Shown here in pieces: positions 40,049 to 49,473 of a stretch of DNA of 64,000 bases. The notes under the pieces are model-generated. The model did no database searches and had not been told where the DNA came from. It was given only the letters and a program-made list of their open reading frames with translations. Within the stretch, counting starts at the first letter, position 1, and each line of letters begins with the position of its first letter. A program made the position numbers and the translations under genes. The stretch lies in IMG/VR virus record IMGVR_UViG_3300027833_003138, positions 62,001 through 126,000 of that record; one strand, written 5' to 3'. This DNA comes from a virus.

Positions 40049-43000
40049 ATGCTATCTACCGCAATAGGAATTCAGTTTGATGTAAACGATCTCAAGGCTA
40101 ATTACGAAGTGATTGGCTCGTCCGACAATTACTCATTTCAATACAACCTAGGAAAAGGGAGTAAGCTTGTAGATTTTGAAGGAGAAACCGCGCAGAAGAC
40201 CATATCTCTGAATGGTAATTATGGCATTTTTTCAATTAGAATATTTGCGGTAAGCGACGTAGGTATTCGCTCTGAATTTCTTGAGGAAAAGATATCTATT
40301 AGCCCCCCATTGTTTGATGATACTTTTACATTTTCCGAAATCAAAGTTTCAAATCTTCCACAAGATTCAAACATAGGAAGCACTATCGAAATAGAACCTT
40401 CTGAGAGCGGTAATTTATTAGCAGTTAATTCTGAGTATATTAATAGAAATGTCGAAATAGAATGGAGACTATCTCCCCCTCCAGGCCACGCGAAGGAAGG
40501 AAGGTCGTTGGGCAACGAACTGCTCAGCGATAAATTTTTAAGAGACTTTTCTCTGCAAATAAGAAACACAGAAAATGGCAATATAATCTCTGACGCAGAA
40601 TTAAATAACTCTGTAGCTCTTCAGTCTACCCTTAACACCCCCTCGGTGTCCGATATGATGGATGCTTATACAGGATTTTCTTTTACAATATCAAATGACA
40701 CAATAACAGAGTTAAGTCTAGATAGAACTCTTGCTTTAGAGGTTGTCTCTAATGATGCGTTTGGTCGCCAAGCAACTGGAGTGTTAACTGGAATAAATTA
40801 TTTACCTACGGTTGACTCGTTAAGTTATAATTTGAGAGGGGCAAAAATGTCTTTTAGTTGGTCTTCTCAAGATACCGATTTTTATGAAGCTCAAATCTCG
40901 TCTCTCGGTATTCCTGGCGACGAAGAAATATACGATCCTTATAACCTTCAAAGAAGCATAGATTATTATGAAGCTCTGAGCTCGGCAACTATTTGGGAAA
41001 AGCACAATAATTATAGGGTCGGAGATAAGGTCATTCACGATTTAATTGTGTTTGAATGTATACAAGATTACAGATATTCCAACTTTCCAGATGTAAATAC
41101 AAGTGACACTAGCTACTGGACAAATGTGGGGCCAGTAATAGATCATTCTTTTACTCAAGAAAATATAACAGAAAATAATAAAGAATTTAATCAAATATGG
41201 GGATATAATTATTACTATTCTTTTATGCCTTCTGATGGTTACGGCACAGGGCAAAGATTGAATTTAACTGAAACAGGTTTACATCCAGGAGGTGAGCTGA
41301 ATCCTTTTAAGTCTGATGTAAAAATAGATAATTTAAATTTTATAGAAAGAGATGATGATTTAATTTTTCGTTGGAATGTAACTGATCAGGATAATAATTT
41401 AGTAGATTTAAATCAATATAAATTTTTAGTTGGGTCTACTGATAAGCCTTCTATTCTTGGAATAAGTGGATCTTTATATGATAGTGATACAAATTTATTT
41501 CTAACTGGAATAACTGAAGGTTTAAATTCTAGAACTTCTGTTACTGAAAATGGAGTTGAAAGTATATCCGAAAATCTTCCTGGCACAAAAGTTTTTGAGA
41601 CTTATGAATATACAAGAGAAATAAATAATTCAATTTATAAAGTTGGAGGTTTTCCTGAGCATCAAGATTTTTCTTATTCTGGTCAATATAATAATGGTGA
41701 CCATGTAGTATTTGAAAGCTCGTTATACAGAGCTACAAGCGAAACGGCTTTAAGCTCCGATAAGTTGATAACTCCTCTTGTCCCGCCTTGGAGTCCTGGC
41801 ATAAATTATTTATTCAGAACCGGCCTTCATCACTCTGATAGTTTCTCTTATGCTAGCGGAGTTTACTCTGTGTTTGGAACAGTTAATAACGAAATTATTG
41901 GGCCTGACGCAAGCGATGTTGTCGGACTATATAATGAGCTTGAAAACTATTCTATTGGCGATTTGATTATATCTCCAAACGGTAATACGGAAATTTATAA
42001 GGGAGGAAGGTTTTTCGATGTTGGCGATAGCGTTTTATACGAGGGATCTTTGTATACATGTATTACTCAACAGGAAAGCTCTGATTATATATCTCCAGAT
42101 ACGGGAATGAATCATTGGAAAACCGCTTCAGCTTTTTCAAGCGTTTCTGCAGATATTTATAAAGCTATAGCTGCAGTGCCACAATCTTCAGAGATACTTC
42201 CCTCGACGGGGTATACCCATTGGCAAGTTCAAAACCCTGAGACATCTAATAAATATTATTTACTCGCTGAAAATTATGATTTTCCGATTCGTAATTGGTC
42301 TCAGCTTGATGATTTTTCTAGCGCAGATTTTGTTGTATACGCTAATGATATATGGAGCGGGGTCGATTCAAGCGGCCCAAACACCCCTGCAGGATCAAAG
42401 ATTCCAAACTTAAGTAATAATAGTTATTGGACTAATACCGATAACCAATCGAGCGACTTCTCTACGAGTCACCAAGTTGGAGATAAGGTATTCTCTAACG
42501 GAGCTATATATAAATGTTTAGCTAACAATCCGACGGGAGCGCCTCTTGAAGCTGTAGTCGACAACTCTTCACAAATAAACTCTTCATATCAATCGTCTCA
42601 GTGGGCTCCTTATTGGGAATTGAATACAGGGTTTGATGGTGTAATTTTTAAACACGAAGGGATTCCAGAAAAAGGCAAAAGAAGCGTTGGTCTTGAATTG
42701 GCGATTTTAAGCCCTTTGGGTGAAGTTTTAAATTCAAGAAGGATAGTTGGAAATAATCCTGAGCCCAGTATATTGCCCCAAGGATTTCAGGTTGACTCTT
42801 TAAGTAATGTCACTCAAGTGCATTTCAATTTTAATTACGCATTTGGATCTAGAGAGCAAACAACCAAGGTTCAATTATATAGGTCCGAGTTTCCAAGCTT
42901 TTCCATACTGGACGGAAATGGGTTTCCTGGTTCTGGGGCAGGGTCTTTTGTTTCAGAAATATTGGGGCCTGGGGACTCCACTTTTGGGAAAAATATAACA

Positions 43001-46000
43001 TCAATTACAGATTCGCCTCCGATACCAAATATTCCGGGTTTGGGACATCAAATAACCGGTTATTATTACAAACTTCTTCCTTTTGACTCTTTTGGTAGTG
43101 GCGACTTATTTAACGTAACAGATAATCAAGGAAGTCTTGAGCGGGTTTTGGTTTATCCTCATGGGTACAATAACCAGAACGAAAATGGATACATGGGGCC
43201 AGTTTTCTCAACAACAGAAGATGCGATCCCTGGCCCCGTTAAAGATTTTAAGGGAGATACGGCTTTTAGGAATTATTTCTTGAATTGGAAGATGCCTGAT
43301 GCAGAATTTAATTCTGCAAATAACATAATAAACACTTCTCCAAACGATATAAGTCATTACGAAGTTTGGGAGTCGGAAGATAACTACCTTTATTTCGGAA
43401 CTGAGGATACGACTCTCGACGAAACAAGAAATTTATCCGGATACAGAAGAATAACTGGAGACCTAACCAGTGTCGGTCCAATACCCTCAGAGATTAATGA
43501 CCCAGCTTCGGGAATAACCAACGCAACAAACGTTTTAAATATTTCAGCAATATCTCCAAGCGTGCAAGTAACGCATCAAGGAGAACCTAATGATAAAAGA
43601 TATTTTTGGGTTAGATCTGTGGATCACGCGGGTAATAAAGGTCCGTTTACTGGCGACGCTAACCTAGGATCCTCTAATGATATCATAGGTTTGGACTTGA
43701 CCTTGGGGCAGGCTAGAACCACAGATGTTTCGGATTTTGAGCAAAACATAACCCAAACATTTCCAAACACTCTAGCTTTAGTTCCAAACAACCCTTTTGC
43801 AGCTAATCAGCCATACGGGGGGGAAGTTTCGTGGGACCGACATTTTGTATATAATGACGGAGTTGGTTATGTTATTGGGGGTAGCGACACTCACGATCTG
43901 AAAACTAGTCAGGGATTAAGTACAGCTAAATATATTTATTGGAAGAGCGGTGATATGTCCGCCTTAACGGCAGAACAGTACTCGATGTTGGGGCTTGCTC
44001 CTCCTGGAGATAAGGTTGTCCGATTGATTGATGCGGAGATAGATGGGGCACAAAATATAACCAATAATCAATTTTCTATCAAGGAAACAGATTATGATTT
44101 AGGAACAAACAACCAATACAATAATCATTATATACGCTTTAAGAATGGGCTGCTAGACACTCAAGAAAGAAAAATATCTAATTATCAAAGATTTTCTAAT
44201 TACGTAACAATAACCCTAGATAGATCATTTTCTCAACCCCCTTTAAGTGGAGATGATATAGAAATTCTGGAAGAGGTTGCAGTAAGTTCTGCCATCACGA
44301 ATCCTCTTCGCAGTATTCAATTCTCTGGGCAGTATAGGGTTTCTGATTACCACCCAGCTGGAGAAGGAGAAACAAGCGACCCGTCTGCTTACGCAGGGCC
44401 AGACATGGATTCGGAAAAACCAAGTCTGCTTGATGATAATGATTTTATTATTGCAAGAAACGCGGGGGGCATACCAACCCCAATGTGGCACGCTTTTGCG
44501 AATGCAACAATAGGCACCGCTCATATAGAAGAAGCCGCAATAACTAATGCGAAAATACACAATTTAACAGCTGATAAAATAAGATCTTCTGTAATACAGT
44601 CTCAAGACATTCAGGTTGGTGGAGACGCCAATAGTGGGCAAATCCGAAGTGCTGGTTTTGGGCTGTTGAATGATGTAGGCGGTTACGGATATGATTGTGT
44701 GGACGCTCCAGGAGCAGGCTTTGCGATCAGCGGAAACGGTTCTTTTGTTTTTAAAACAGAAAGGGGTAAGTTGTTTTTTGAGGAGGACGAGTTAACTATT
44801 CACGGAAATATAAGACAAAAGGACGGCTCCGAGTTGACCGTAATGTCAATGAATGCAGAGCCCTCGGTTTTTAATTACGAAGAGACTGCAGATGGCGTTT
44901 TTAAACCCGAGCTAAATCAAACTTCAAACATTACTGTAAGATTTAATAATAGCGATATTACCGAAAACGATGTTAGATTCAAAATGGAACTTCCTGATGG
45001 AACTAATGTTTTTAATTATACTGACTATTCAAATGGTTATAATACTCATGGCTTTGAGTATCAGCCAAACAATACTTATTTTAATTCAGACACTCAAGTT
45101 GCAACTGCTACGTTTAAAGTTGGAAATAAAGAAACCAACACCGCAGGTTTTGATAAAATCATTCACGGAAATGATGATATTATTGACTTTCAATCTGTTA
45201 TTATATACGCTTCTGGTATAGGCACAAGCACCGAACATTCAACAACAGTAAGTGTGCTTGCCAATGGAGCTCCTGGACCAACAGGAAAAACACCTGTTTA
45301 TAGAGGCGTGTGGGATTCCACAAAGAATTACATCGGCATGGAGGATGGAATTCAAGGGTCCGACACGGCAGAGGAATTGAGAGGAGATCTAGTCTATTAC
45401 GATAATCCCTCATCTCCAGCAGGAGGAAATGGGCATCATTATATAGCTATGAAAAATAGCGGTCCGTCAAGTGCGGTTATTACCCCGGGACAACACGCCC
45501 AAACAGACGATTATTGGAAGAAATTCGGAGCCGAATTTCAAAGCGTAGCAACTAACTTGCTGCTTGCGGACAATGCGGTCATAACTCATAGCTTGACTAT
45601 GGGGAGTAGCGACGATGATAATCCAGCAACCCATGGAGCGGGTGGAAAAATCGTATCTTCTAGTTTCTTGGGTGGATTTAGTGATGATTTAACAGCCAAT
45701 CGAAGCATAGAAGATTATTCGAATGCGGGTTTTAGGCTGCAAAAATCAGCCACTTCTCCTTATAATGTAGCTTTAGATGTTGGTGGGCCAAACTCATATT
45801 TTAGATATAGCAGTATAGCTGACAGGGTAGAAATAAGAGGAAGTTTTATAAATAATAATATTATTGATGGTTCTGTAACTAGCAACTTAGCGGGTGCAGT
45901 AGGAGATCCAAAGTCTGTTTTTATAGGAGGTGGTTATAATAACCAAATTAATAATTCCAGTTTCACTAATCTTAATTGCCTGGCCTCTTCGATAGTTGGC

Positions 46001-46828
46001 GGTGGAGATAACCTTATACAAGGAAGGTTTTCTATAATAGGTAATGGGTATGGAAATGAATTAAAAGATAATTTTTCTGTTATATGCGGTGGGTTTGAAA
46101 ATAAAATGCCACTCGGCAGCTCTGTTAATGAGGGCGCTAATATAATAGGCGCGGGTTATCAAAACCAAATAAACGGAGGCTCTATTCAGGGAATTCTTGG
46201 CGGTTCAAAAAACGTTATAGATAATTCCTCTGGCACTAAACATTATAATAGTGCAGGTGGATGGGCTAATGTTTTAAAAAGAGGCCTGGATCAAGCAATA
46301 TATGGTGACGCAGGGGTAGGGTGGTTAACTAATACCTGGATTAATACACATCTAGATTATAATGTATTAGGTTATTGGCCGGAAGGTTTATTTTTTAGTT
46401 CAGATTTATCCAATGCATCGGGCGGGTCGACCCCTAAGCTCGGTTGGACCTTCTCGTCCGCTTTTGGGTGGGCTTATTTTTCTTATGTAGGCACACCTAA
46501 CGGTATGTATGATACTGTTAATACAAGCGGCGGCGTTTGGATGTATGCGGAAATTTTCTCAAATACTCCGGAGTGGTGTTTTCTTTTTCATCCAGGTGCG
46601 ATGGTTAATGCATCGTTTTATAAAGCAACTTCTGGGGTTGGTTTATGGTTTGACCCTGCGTATATAGCAAACTCCGCTTCGCTGGGAACTTTCGAACACG
46701 GTTCTGGGAAGCGAATGCATAGATCTTCGAATAGTACATGGTATGATATAATTATTAATTCTGCCAACGAAGTCTGGTATAGCGCTGCAGCTAGTGGCGG
46801 CAGTGCTAAAACTTGGTATAAAAAATAA
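40049..46828 (+). CDS. Central tail fibre / host-specificity protein with carbohydrate-binding modules
   Basis: A 2259-residue protein. It contains at least five or six short modules of CBM5/12 type (Y-x-x-GD-x-V...Y...W), near residues 313-358, 542-583, 651-690, 759-794, 807-857 and 1754-1823. FnIII-like segments separate them. Residues ~1480-1530 (IGTAHIEEAAITNAKIHNLT) are a coiled trimer connector like that of lambda-type fibres. From ~1950 GGxxN repeats (FIGGGYNNQI, ILGGSKNVI) build a beta shaft. An aromatic GW module (~2090-2197) ends the protein. Codons at 41160-41710 are strikingly A/T-ending. It likely extends from the hub and binds polysaccharide. Confidence 0.8.
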   Translation: MLSTAIGIQFDVNDLKANYEVIGSSDNYSFQYNLGKGSKLVDFEGETAQKTISLNGNYGIFSIRIFAVSDVGIRSEFLEEKISISPPLFDDTFTFSEIKVSNLPQDSNIGSTIEIEPSESGNLLAVNSEYINRNVEIEWRLSPPPGHAKEGRSLGNELLSDKFLRDFSLQIRNTENGNIISDAELNNSVALQSTLNTPSVSDMMDAYTGFSFTISNDTITELSLDRTLALEVVSNDAFGRQATGVLTGINYLPTVDSLSYNLRGAKMSFSWSSQDTDFYEAQISSLGIPGDEEIYDPYNLQRSIDYYEALSSATIWEKHNNYRVGDKVIHDLIVFECIQDYRYSNFPDVNTSDTSYWTNVGPVIDHSFTQENITENNKEFNQIWGYNYYYSFMPSDGYGTGQRLNLTETGLHPGGELNPFKSDVKIDNLNFIERDDDLIFRWNVTDQDNNLVDLNQYKFLVGSTDKPSILGISGSLYDSDTNLFLTGITEGLNSRTSVTENGVESISENLPGTKVFETYEYTREINNSIYKVGGFPEHQDFSYSGQYNNGDHVVFESSLYRATSETALSSDKLITPLVPPWSPGINYLFRTGLHHSDSFSYASGVYSVFGTVNNEIIGPDASDVVGLYNELENYSIGDLIISPNGNTEIYKGGRFFDVGDSVLYEGSLYTCITQQESSDYISPDTGMNHWKTASAFSSVSADIYKAIAAVPQSSEILPSTGYTHWQVQNPETSNKYYLLAENYDFPIRNWSQLDDFSSADFVVYANDIWSGVDSSGPNTPAGSKIPNLSNNSYWTNTDNQSSDFSTSHQVGDKVFSNGAIYKCLANNPTGAPLEAVVDNSSQINSSYQSSQWAPYWELNTGFDGVIFKHEGIPEKGKRSVGLELAILSPLGEVLNSRRIVGNNPEPSILPQGFQVDSLSNVTQVHFNFNYAFGSREQTTKVQLYRSEFPSFSILDGNGFPGSGAGSFVSEILGPGDSTFGKNITSITDSPPIPNIPGLGHQITGYYYKLLPFDSFGSGDLFNVTDNQGSLERVLVYPHGYNNQNENGYMGPVFSTTEDAIPGPVKDFKGDTAFRNYFLNWKMPDAEFNSANNIINTSPNDISHYEVWESEDNYLYFGTEDTTLDETRNLSGYRRITGDLTSVGPIPSEINDPASGITNATNVLNISAISPSVQVTHQGEPNDKRYFWVRSVDHAGNKGPFTGDANLGSSNDIIGLDLTLGQARTTDVSDFEQNITQTFPNTLALVPNNPFAANQPYGGEVSWDRHFVYNDGVGYVIGGSDTHDLKTSQGLSTAKYIYWKSGDMSALTAEQYSMLGLAPPGDKVVRLIDAEIDGAQNITNNQFSIKETDYDLGTNNQYNNHYIRFKNGLLDTQERKISNYQRFSNYVTITLDRSFSQPPLSGDDIEILEEVAVSSAITNPLRSIQFSGQYRVSDYHPAGEGETSDPSAYAGPDMDSEKPSLLDDNDFIIARNAGGIPTPMWHAFANATIGTAHIEEAAITNAKIHNLTADKIRSSVIQSQDIQVGGDANSGQIRSAGFGLLNDVGGYGYDCVDAPGAGFAISGNGSFVFKTERGKLFFEEDELTIHGNIRQKDGSELTVMSMNAEPSVFNYEETADGVFKPELNQTSNITVRFNNSDITENDVRFKMELPDGTNVFNYTDYSNGYNTHGFEYQPNNTYFNSDTQVATATFKVGNKETNTAGFDKIIHGNDDIIDFQSVIIYASGIGTSTEHSTTVSVLANGAPGPTGKTPVYRGVWDSTKNYIGMEDGIQGSDTAEELRGDLVYYDNPSSPAGGNGHHYIAMKNSGPSSAVITPGQHAQTDDYWKKFGAEFQSVATNLLLADNAVITHSLTMGSSDDDNPATHGAGGKIVSSSFLGGFSDDLTANRSIEDYSNAGFRLQKSATSPYNVALDVGGPNSYFRYSSIADRVEIRGSFINNNIIDGSVTSNLAGAVGDPKSVFIGGGYNNQINNSSFTNLNCLASSIVGGGDNLIQGRFSIIGNGYGNELKDNFSVICGGFENKMPLGSSVNEGANIIGAGYQNQINGGSIQGILGGSKNVIDNSSGTKHYNSAGGWANVLKRGLDQAIYGDAGVGWLTNTWINTHLDYNVLGYWPEGLFFSSDLSNASGGSTPKLGWTFSSAFGWAYFSYVGTPNGMYDTVNTSGGVWMYAEIFSNTPEWCFLFHPGAMVNASFYKATSGVGLWFDPAYIANSASLGTFEHGSGKRMHRSSNSTWYDIIINSANEVWYSAAASGGSAKTWYKK

Positions 46829-46841
46829 ATAAATAAATAAA
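46823..46841 (+). repeat. (AAAT)n run between fibre and S74 genes
   Basis: AAATAAATAAATAAATAAA supplies two in-frame TAA stops between the end of the 2259-residue fibre gene and the ATG at 46844. Both reading frames are the same (positions 2 mod 3). The run length could vary by slippage, which would change how the two frames are joined. Confidence 0.75.
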
Positions 46842-46843
46842 TT

Positions 46844-47521
46844 ATGAGTTCTATCCCCCCACCTCCGCCAACTTTTACGCCTAGTATTCCTGCGCCAAAT
46901 TTTAATCCAGGATCGCCTCCTTCTGTTTTCGTTCCCTCTTTTACTGCTGACGGATTTGATTCGGGCAACGCTATTATTGCGGGCTATAACAATGAGATAT
47001 TGGGGTCTTGTAGGTCGACAATAATAAATGGGCAAGGTAATTACATAACAAATAAATACAACACTCATATCTTGGGGGACTTTGTTTCCCCTTTGGATCC
47101 TAGTGGGACAAGCAATGGAAGTCAGTCGGATTTGGTCGACAACGCTTTTTATATTGGTTGTATAAATGGGGTTCACTCATACGGTGATGTAGTAGCTTAT
47201 GCTGCGTCGGACAAGAGGTTAAAAGATAATATTAAATCAATCAAGGACCCTTTGTCAAAAATTTTATCTCTGGATTCTGTAAGCTTTGACTGGAACAAAA
47301 AACAGGAAACCTACAAAGGTCGCGATATAGGATTAATAGCCCAGCAGGTAGAAAAGATTGCTCCGGAACTGGTGACAACTAGAGAAAATGGATATCTTGC
47401 GATAAAATACGACAAATTAACAACATTACTTGTTGGAGCTATAAAAGAGCAGCAAGAGCAGATTGATGTTTTAAGCGATAGGGTTGAGAGCTTGCTAAGA
47501 AAGCTAGACTCTATGAGTTGA
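46844..47521 (+). CDS. Separate S74 peptidase / intramolecular chaperone with proline-rich head
   Basis: A 225-residue protein. Residues 1-30 are proline-rich. Residues 40-80 are GGxxN-like beta repeats (IIAGYNNEIL, INGQGNYITN, HILGD) continuing the type seen in the fibre upstream. From 120, SDKRLKDNIKSI begins the S74 domain, with Ser122 and Lys127 as the expected catalytic dyad, then GLIAQQVEKIAPELV and a C-terminal coiled coil. S74 domains trimerise fibre shafts and then cleave themselves off. Here the domain is a separate gene, in the same frame as the upstream fibre and 15 bases after it. Convergent with the next gene, sharing an 11-base overlap. Confidence 0.85.
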   Translation: MSSIPPPPPTFTPSIPAPNFNPGSPPSVFVPSFTADGFDSGNAIIAGYNNEILGSCRSTIINGQGNYITNKYNTHILGDFVSPLDPSGTSNGSQSDLVDNAFYIGCINGVHSYGDVVAYAASDKRLKDNIKSIKDPLSKILSLDSVSFDWNKKQETYKGRDIGLIAQQVEKIAPELVTTRENGYLAIKYDKLTTLLVGAIKEQQEQIDVLSDRVESLLRKLDSMS

Positions 47522-48314
47522 TTACCTTCATTAATACTCTTGACTCTGTCGGGGGAATATCTGAGTAATCGTTCCAGTCTTTAACTGAATCGTTTTTATA
47601 TTTTCCGGTCTTCCACCAATCTCTAAGTATAACTTTAAACTCTTCAAAACTGGAACAATTCAATTTATCTCCAGCTAGAGACTCTATCATTGATGAAGGA
47701 GTAAGTGATCCTCCAGAGGAATTACTAGATACTGTCTGGCTGGATTTATCTATTTCATCGTCTCCCACGATATGAACATTTAAAAAATTTCTTACGCATC
47801 TAACAAAAGCTCTATTGCATGCTATAGTCTCTAAAAACTTCGTAGCAAAGCTGCTAGTGTTGTCTAGAGTGGCGTTAGCCATGTCTTGAAAGATTACTGG
47901 TTCACCAAAGGTTTCATAGTTTGGTAAAAATTTCATTCTGCATACCACTGCAACATGGTTGAGTTCACACCTAACCGTTTCATATGCAACATCCGAAAAG
48001 CCTCTTAATTTTGCAAGCTCCTTGATCCCGCTAAGTTTTATTAATAATTGATAATCTTTTAGTCCAATTATAGATCTAGGCAAATCTTTTTTTCTTAAAC
48101 TAAACCAGGATTTGTTTGGAAAAAGGTTTTCGTCTTTAATCATGGCTCTCCAATTTACAGAGCCATCCTCTGAAAATTCGTAATCTACGTTATCAAGCAA
48201 TCCAAATTCATTTCTTAGAAATTTACCCGGACCGTCTTTGTAGTTTTTAATATAAACTAAATTGCTTTGTTCTTTGTTTTCTGAATTATTTTCTGATGTC
48301 TTTGTTTTTACCAT
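47511..48314 (-). CDS. Possible ssDNA-annealing (Rad52-like) protein
   Basis: A 267-residue protein. SVNWRAMIKDENLFPNKS leads to LSGIKELAKLRGFSDVAYE and FAVVCRMKF-type strands (VAVVCRMKFLPNYETFGEP), and then a helix, ETIACNRAFVRCVRNFLNVH. The helix recalls the conserved KRA/RAF...R...NxL helix of Rad52/Erf-type annealing proteins, which promote recombination with SSB. The match is only a pattern. It has a low-complexity Ser/Asn linker (~200-212) and an acidic C-terminal half, as in Erf and Red-beta modular proteins. Last gene of the leftward glycan operon, 29 bases overlapping the GT9 gene. Confidence 0.4.
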   Translation of the reverse strand: MVKTKTSENNSENKEQSNLVYIKNYKDGPGKFLRNEFGLLDNVDYEFSEDGSVNWRAMIKDENLFPNKSWFSLRKKDLPRSIIGLKDYQLLIKLSGIKELAKLRGFSDVAYETVRCELNHVAVVCRMKFLPNYETFGEPVIFQDMANATLDNTSSFATKFLETIACNRAFVRCVRNFLNVHIVGDDEIDKSSQTVSSNSSGGSLTPSSMIESLAGDKLNCSSFEEFKVILRDWWKTGKYKNDSVKDWNDYSDIPPTESRVLMKVINS

Positions 48315-49473
48315 GATTTTTGTCGTTATAAATTTTTAGAGTATCAATTTCTTCCCAAAATTCAGGACAGTCTATAACTTGGTCGTGTTCTCCTTCGAGC
48401 TCATTTTTCCAAGCAGCTTTACTGTTGTATATTTGTCCTCCTGATATGATCTTCATTGAATTTTTATAACGAGTATTATCGCATAGTTTTTCAGAATTGT
48501 CAAGGTCTTTTTTAGTTTTTTCTTTTAACAAGGTAATCGGCCAGTCGAAGAATTTTAATCTTAGTTCATTTATTATACTTTCATCTTTGCATAATAGATT
48601 AAATCTAACGCCTCCTTTTTCTAGAGATTTAAAATAACTTTCTTTACTGTCGTGTGATACGAAATAATTTATTCTGTTTATATTTTTACGTATAACATTT
48701 AAGTATCTAATTTTCATTGGTTTGTCGAGAAATATATTACATTTTCTATCGTATGCCCATTTTGCTATATTTTGCTCGTCAAAACATTCATGACCCCATA
48801 TGTTGACGGGTTGACCCTTTGCAAAGCTTGCGGGCATTATATGGTTGGGAACTACGGAAATAGCTGGGATGTGGTATTGAGGCCCTAAATGTAGAGTTTC
48901 TATTTCTGAAATGGTATTTTTGATTTTTAACAATTTTAAAATAGACGAAGCTATTTCCTCAGGTTTAATTAAATTCACCATCTTCGGCTCTTCACTGTCA
49001 GAAAACGACGGCTTTAGCCCGTTCCTGTGGGACTCGATAAGTATCTGGTTTTCTTTGTCTCCCCAATATGGACCACAACACTCTTTAAATAGTACGCTAT
49101 ATAGGCACACTATTTTTTTATTAAAGCCAGAGGCTATATGGGTGCTAAATGAATCATTCCCAAAATGCAAAAGCGAATTCTGTATGATATATGCGGATTG
49201 TTTTATATTTGTTCTTCCGTGCAAATGCTCGCAACCCCTGATTGATTTATCTTCTTTTCCGCCTATTTGTATAACCTTAATTCCTTCGCTATTTAAATGA
49301 GGCAGAATCATTTCCATTACGTCATTATAGTAGTCGTAATTCTTTGCTTGCATTCCACTGCTCGCATGAAGGGTTATGTATTTGTTTTCGGCTATGGGGT
49401 AAAAGCAAGTCTCTATGTGGGGCTTATCTATTTTAACTCCACACGATAAGGCGTATTGTTCGATTAAGTGCAT
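48286..49473 (-). CDS. C-terminal half of family 9 glycosyltransferase (heptosyltransferase type), plus extra domain
   Basis: A 395-residue protein starting MHLIEQYALSCGVKID, a point that is normally the middle of a GT9 protein. YITLHASSGMQAKNYDYYN, IQIGGKEDK, LHGRTNIKQSAYIIQNS and HFGNDSFSTHIASGFNKKIV form the complete GT9 C-terminal donor-binding half. The N-terminal half is the C-terminus of the upstream protein (49464-51371), in another frame, with a 10-base overlap. Residues ~190-395 are a further domain I cannot name. The two chains probably assemble into one heptosyltransferase-like enzyme. Confidence 0.75.
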   Translation of the reverse strand: MHLIEQYALSCGVKIDKPHIETCFYPIAENKYITLHASSGMQAKNYDYYNDVMEMILPHLNSEGIKVIQIGGKEDKSIRGCEHLHGRTNIKQSAYIIQNSLLHFGNDSFSTHIASGFNKKIVCLYSVLFKECCGPYWGDKENQILIESHRNGLKPSFSDSEEPKMVNLIKPEEIASSILKLLKIKNTISEIETLHLGPQYHIPAISVVPNHIMPASFAKGQPVNIWGHECFDEQNIAKWAYDRKCNIFLDKPMKIRYLNVIRKNINRINYFVSHDSKESYFKSLEKGGVRFNLLCKDESIINELRLKFFDWPITLLKEKTKKDLDNSEKLCDNTRYKNSMKIISGGQIYNSKAAWKNELEGEHDQVIDCPEFWEEIDTLKIYNDKNHGKNKDIRK

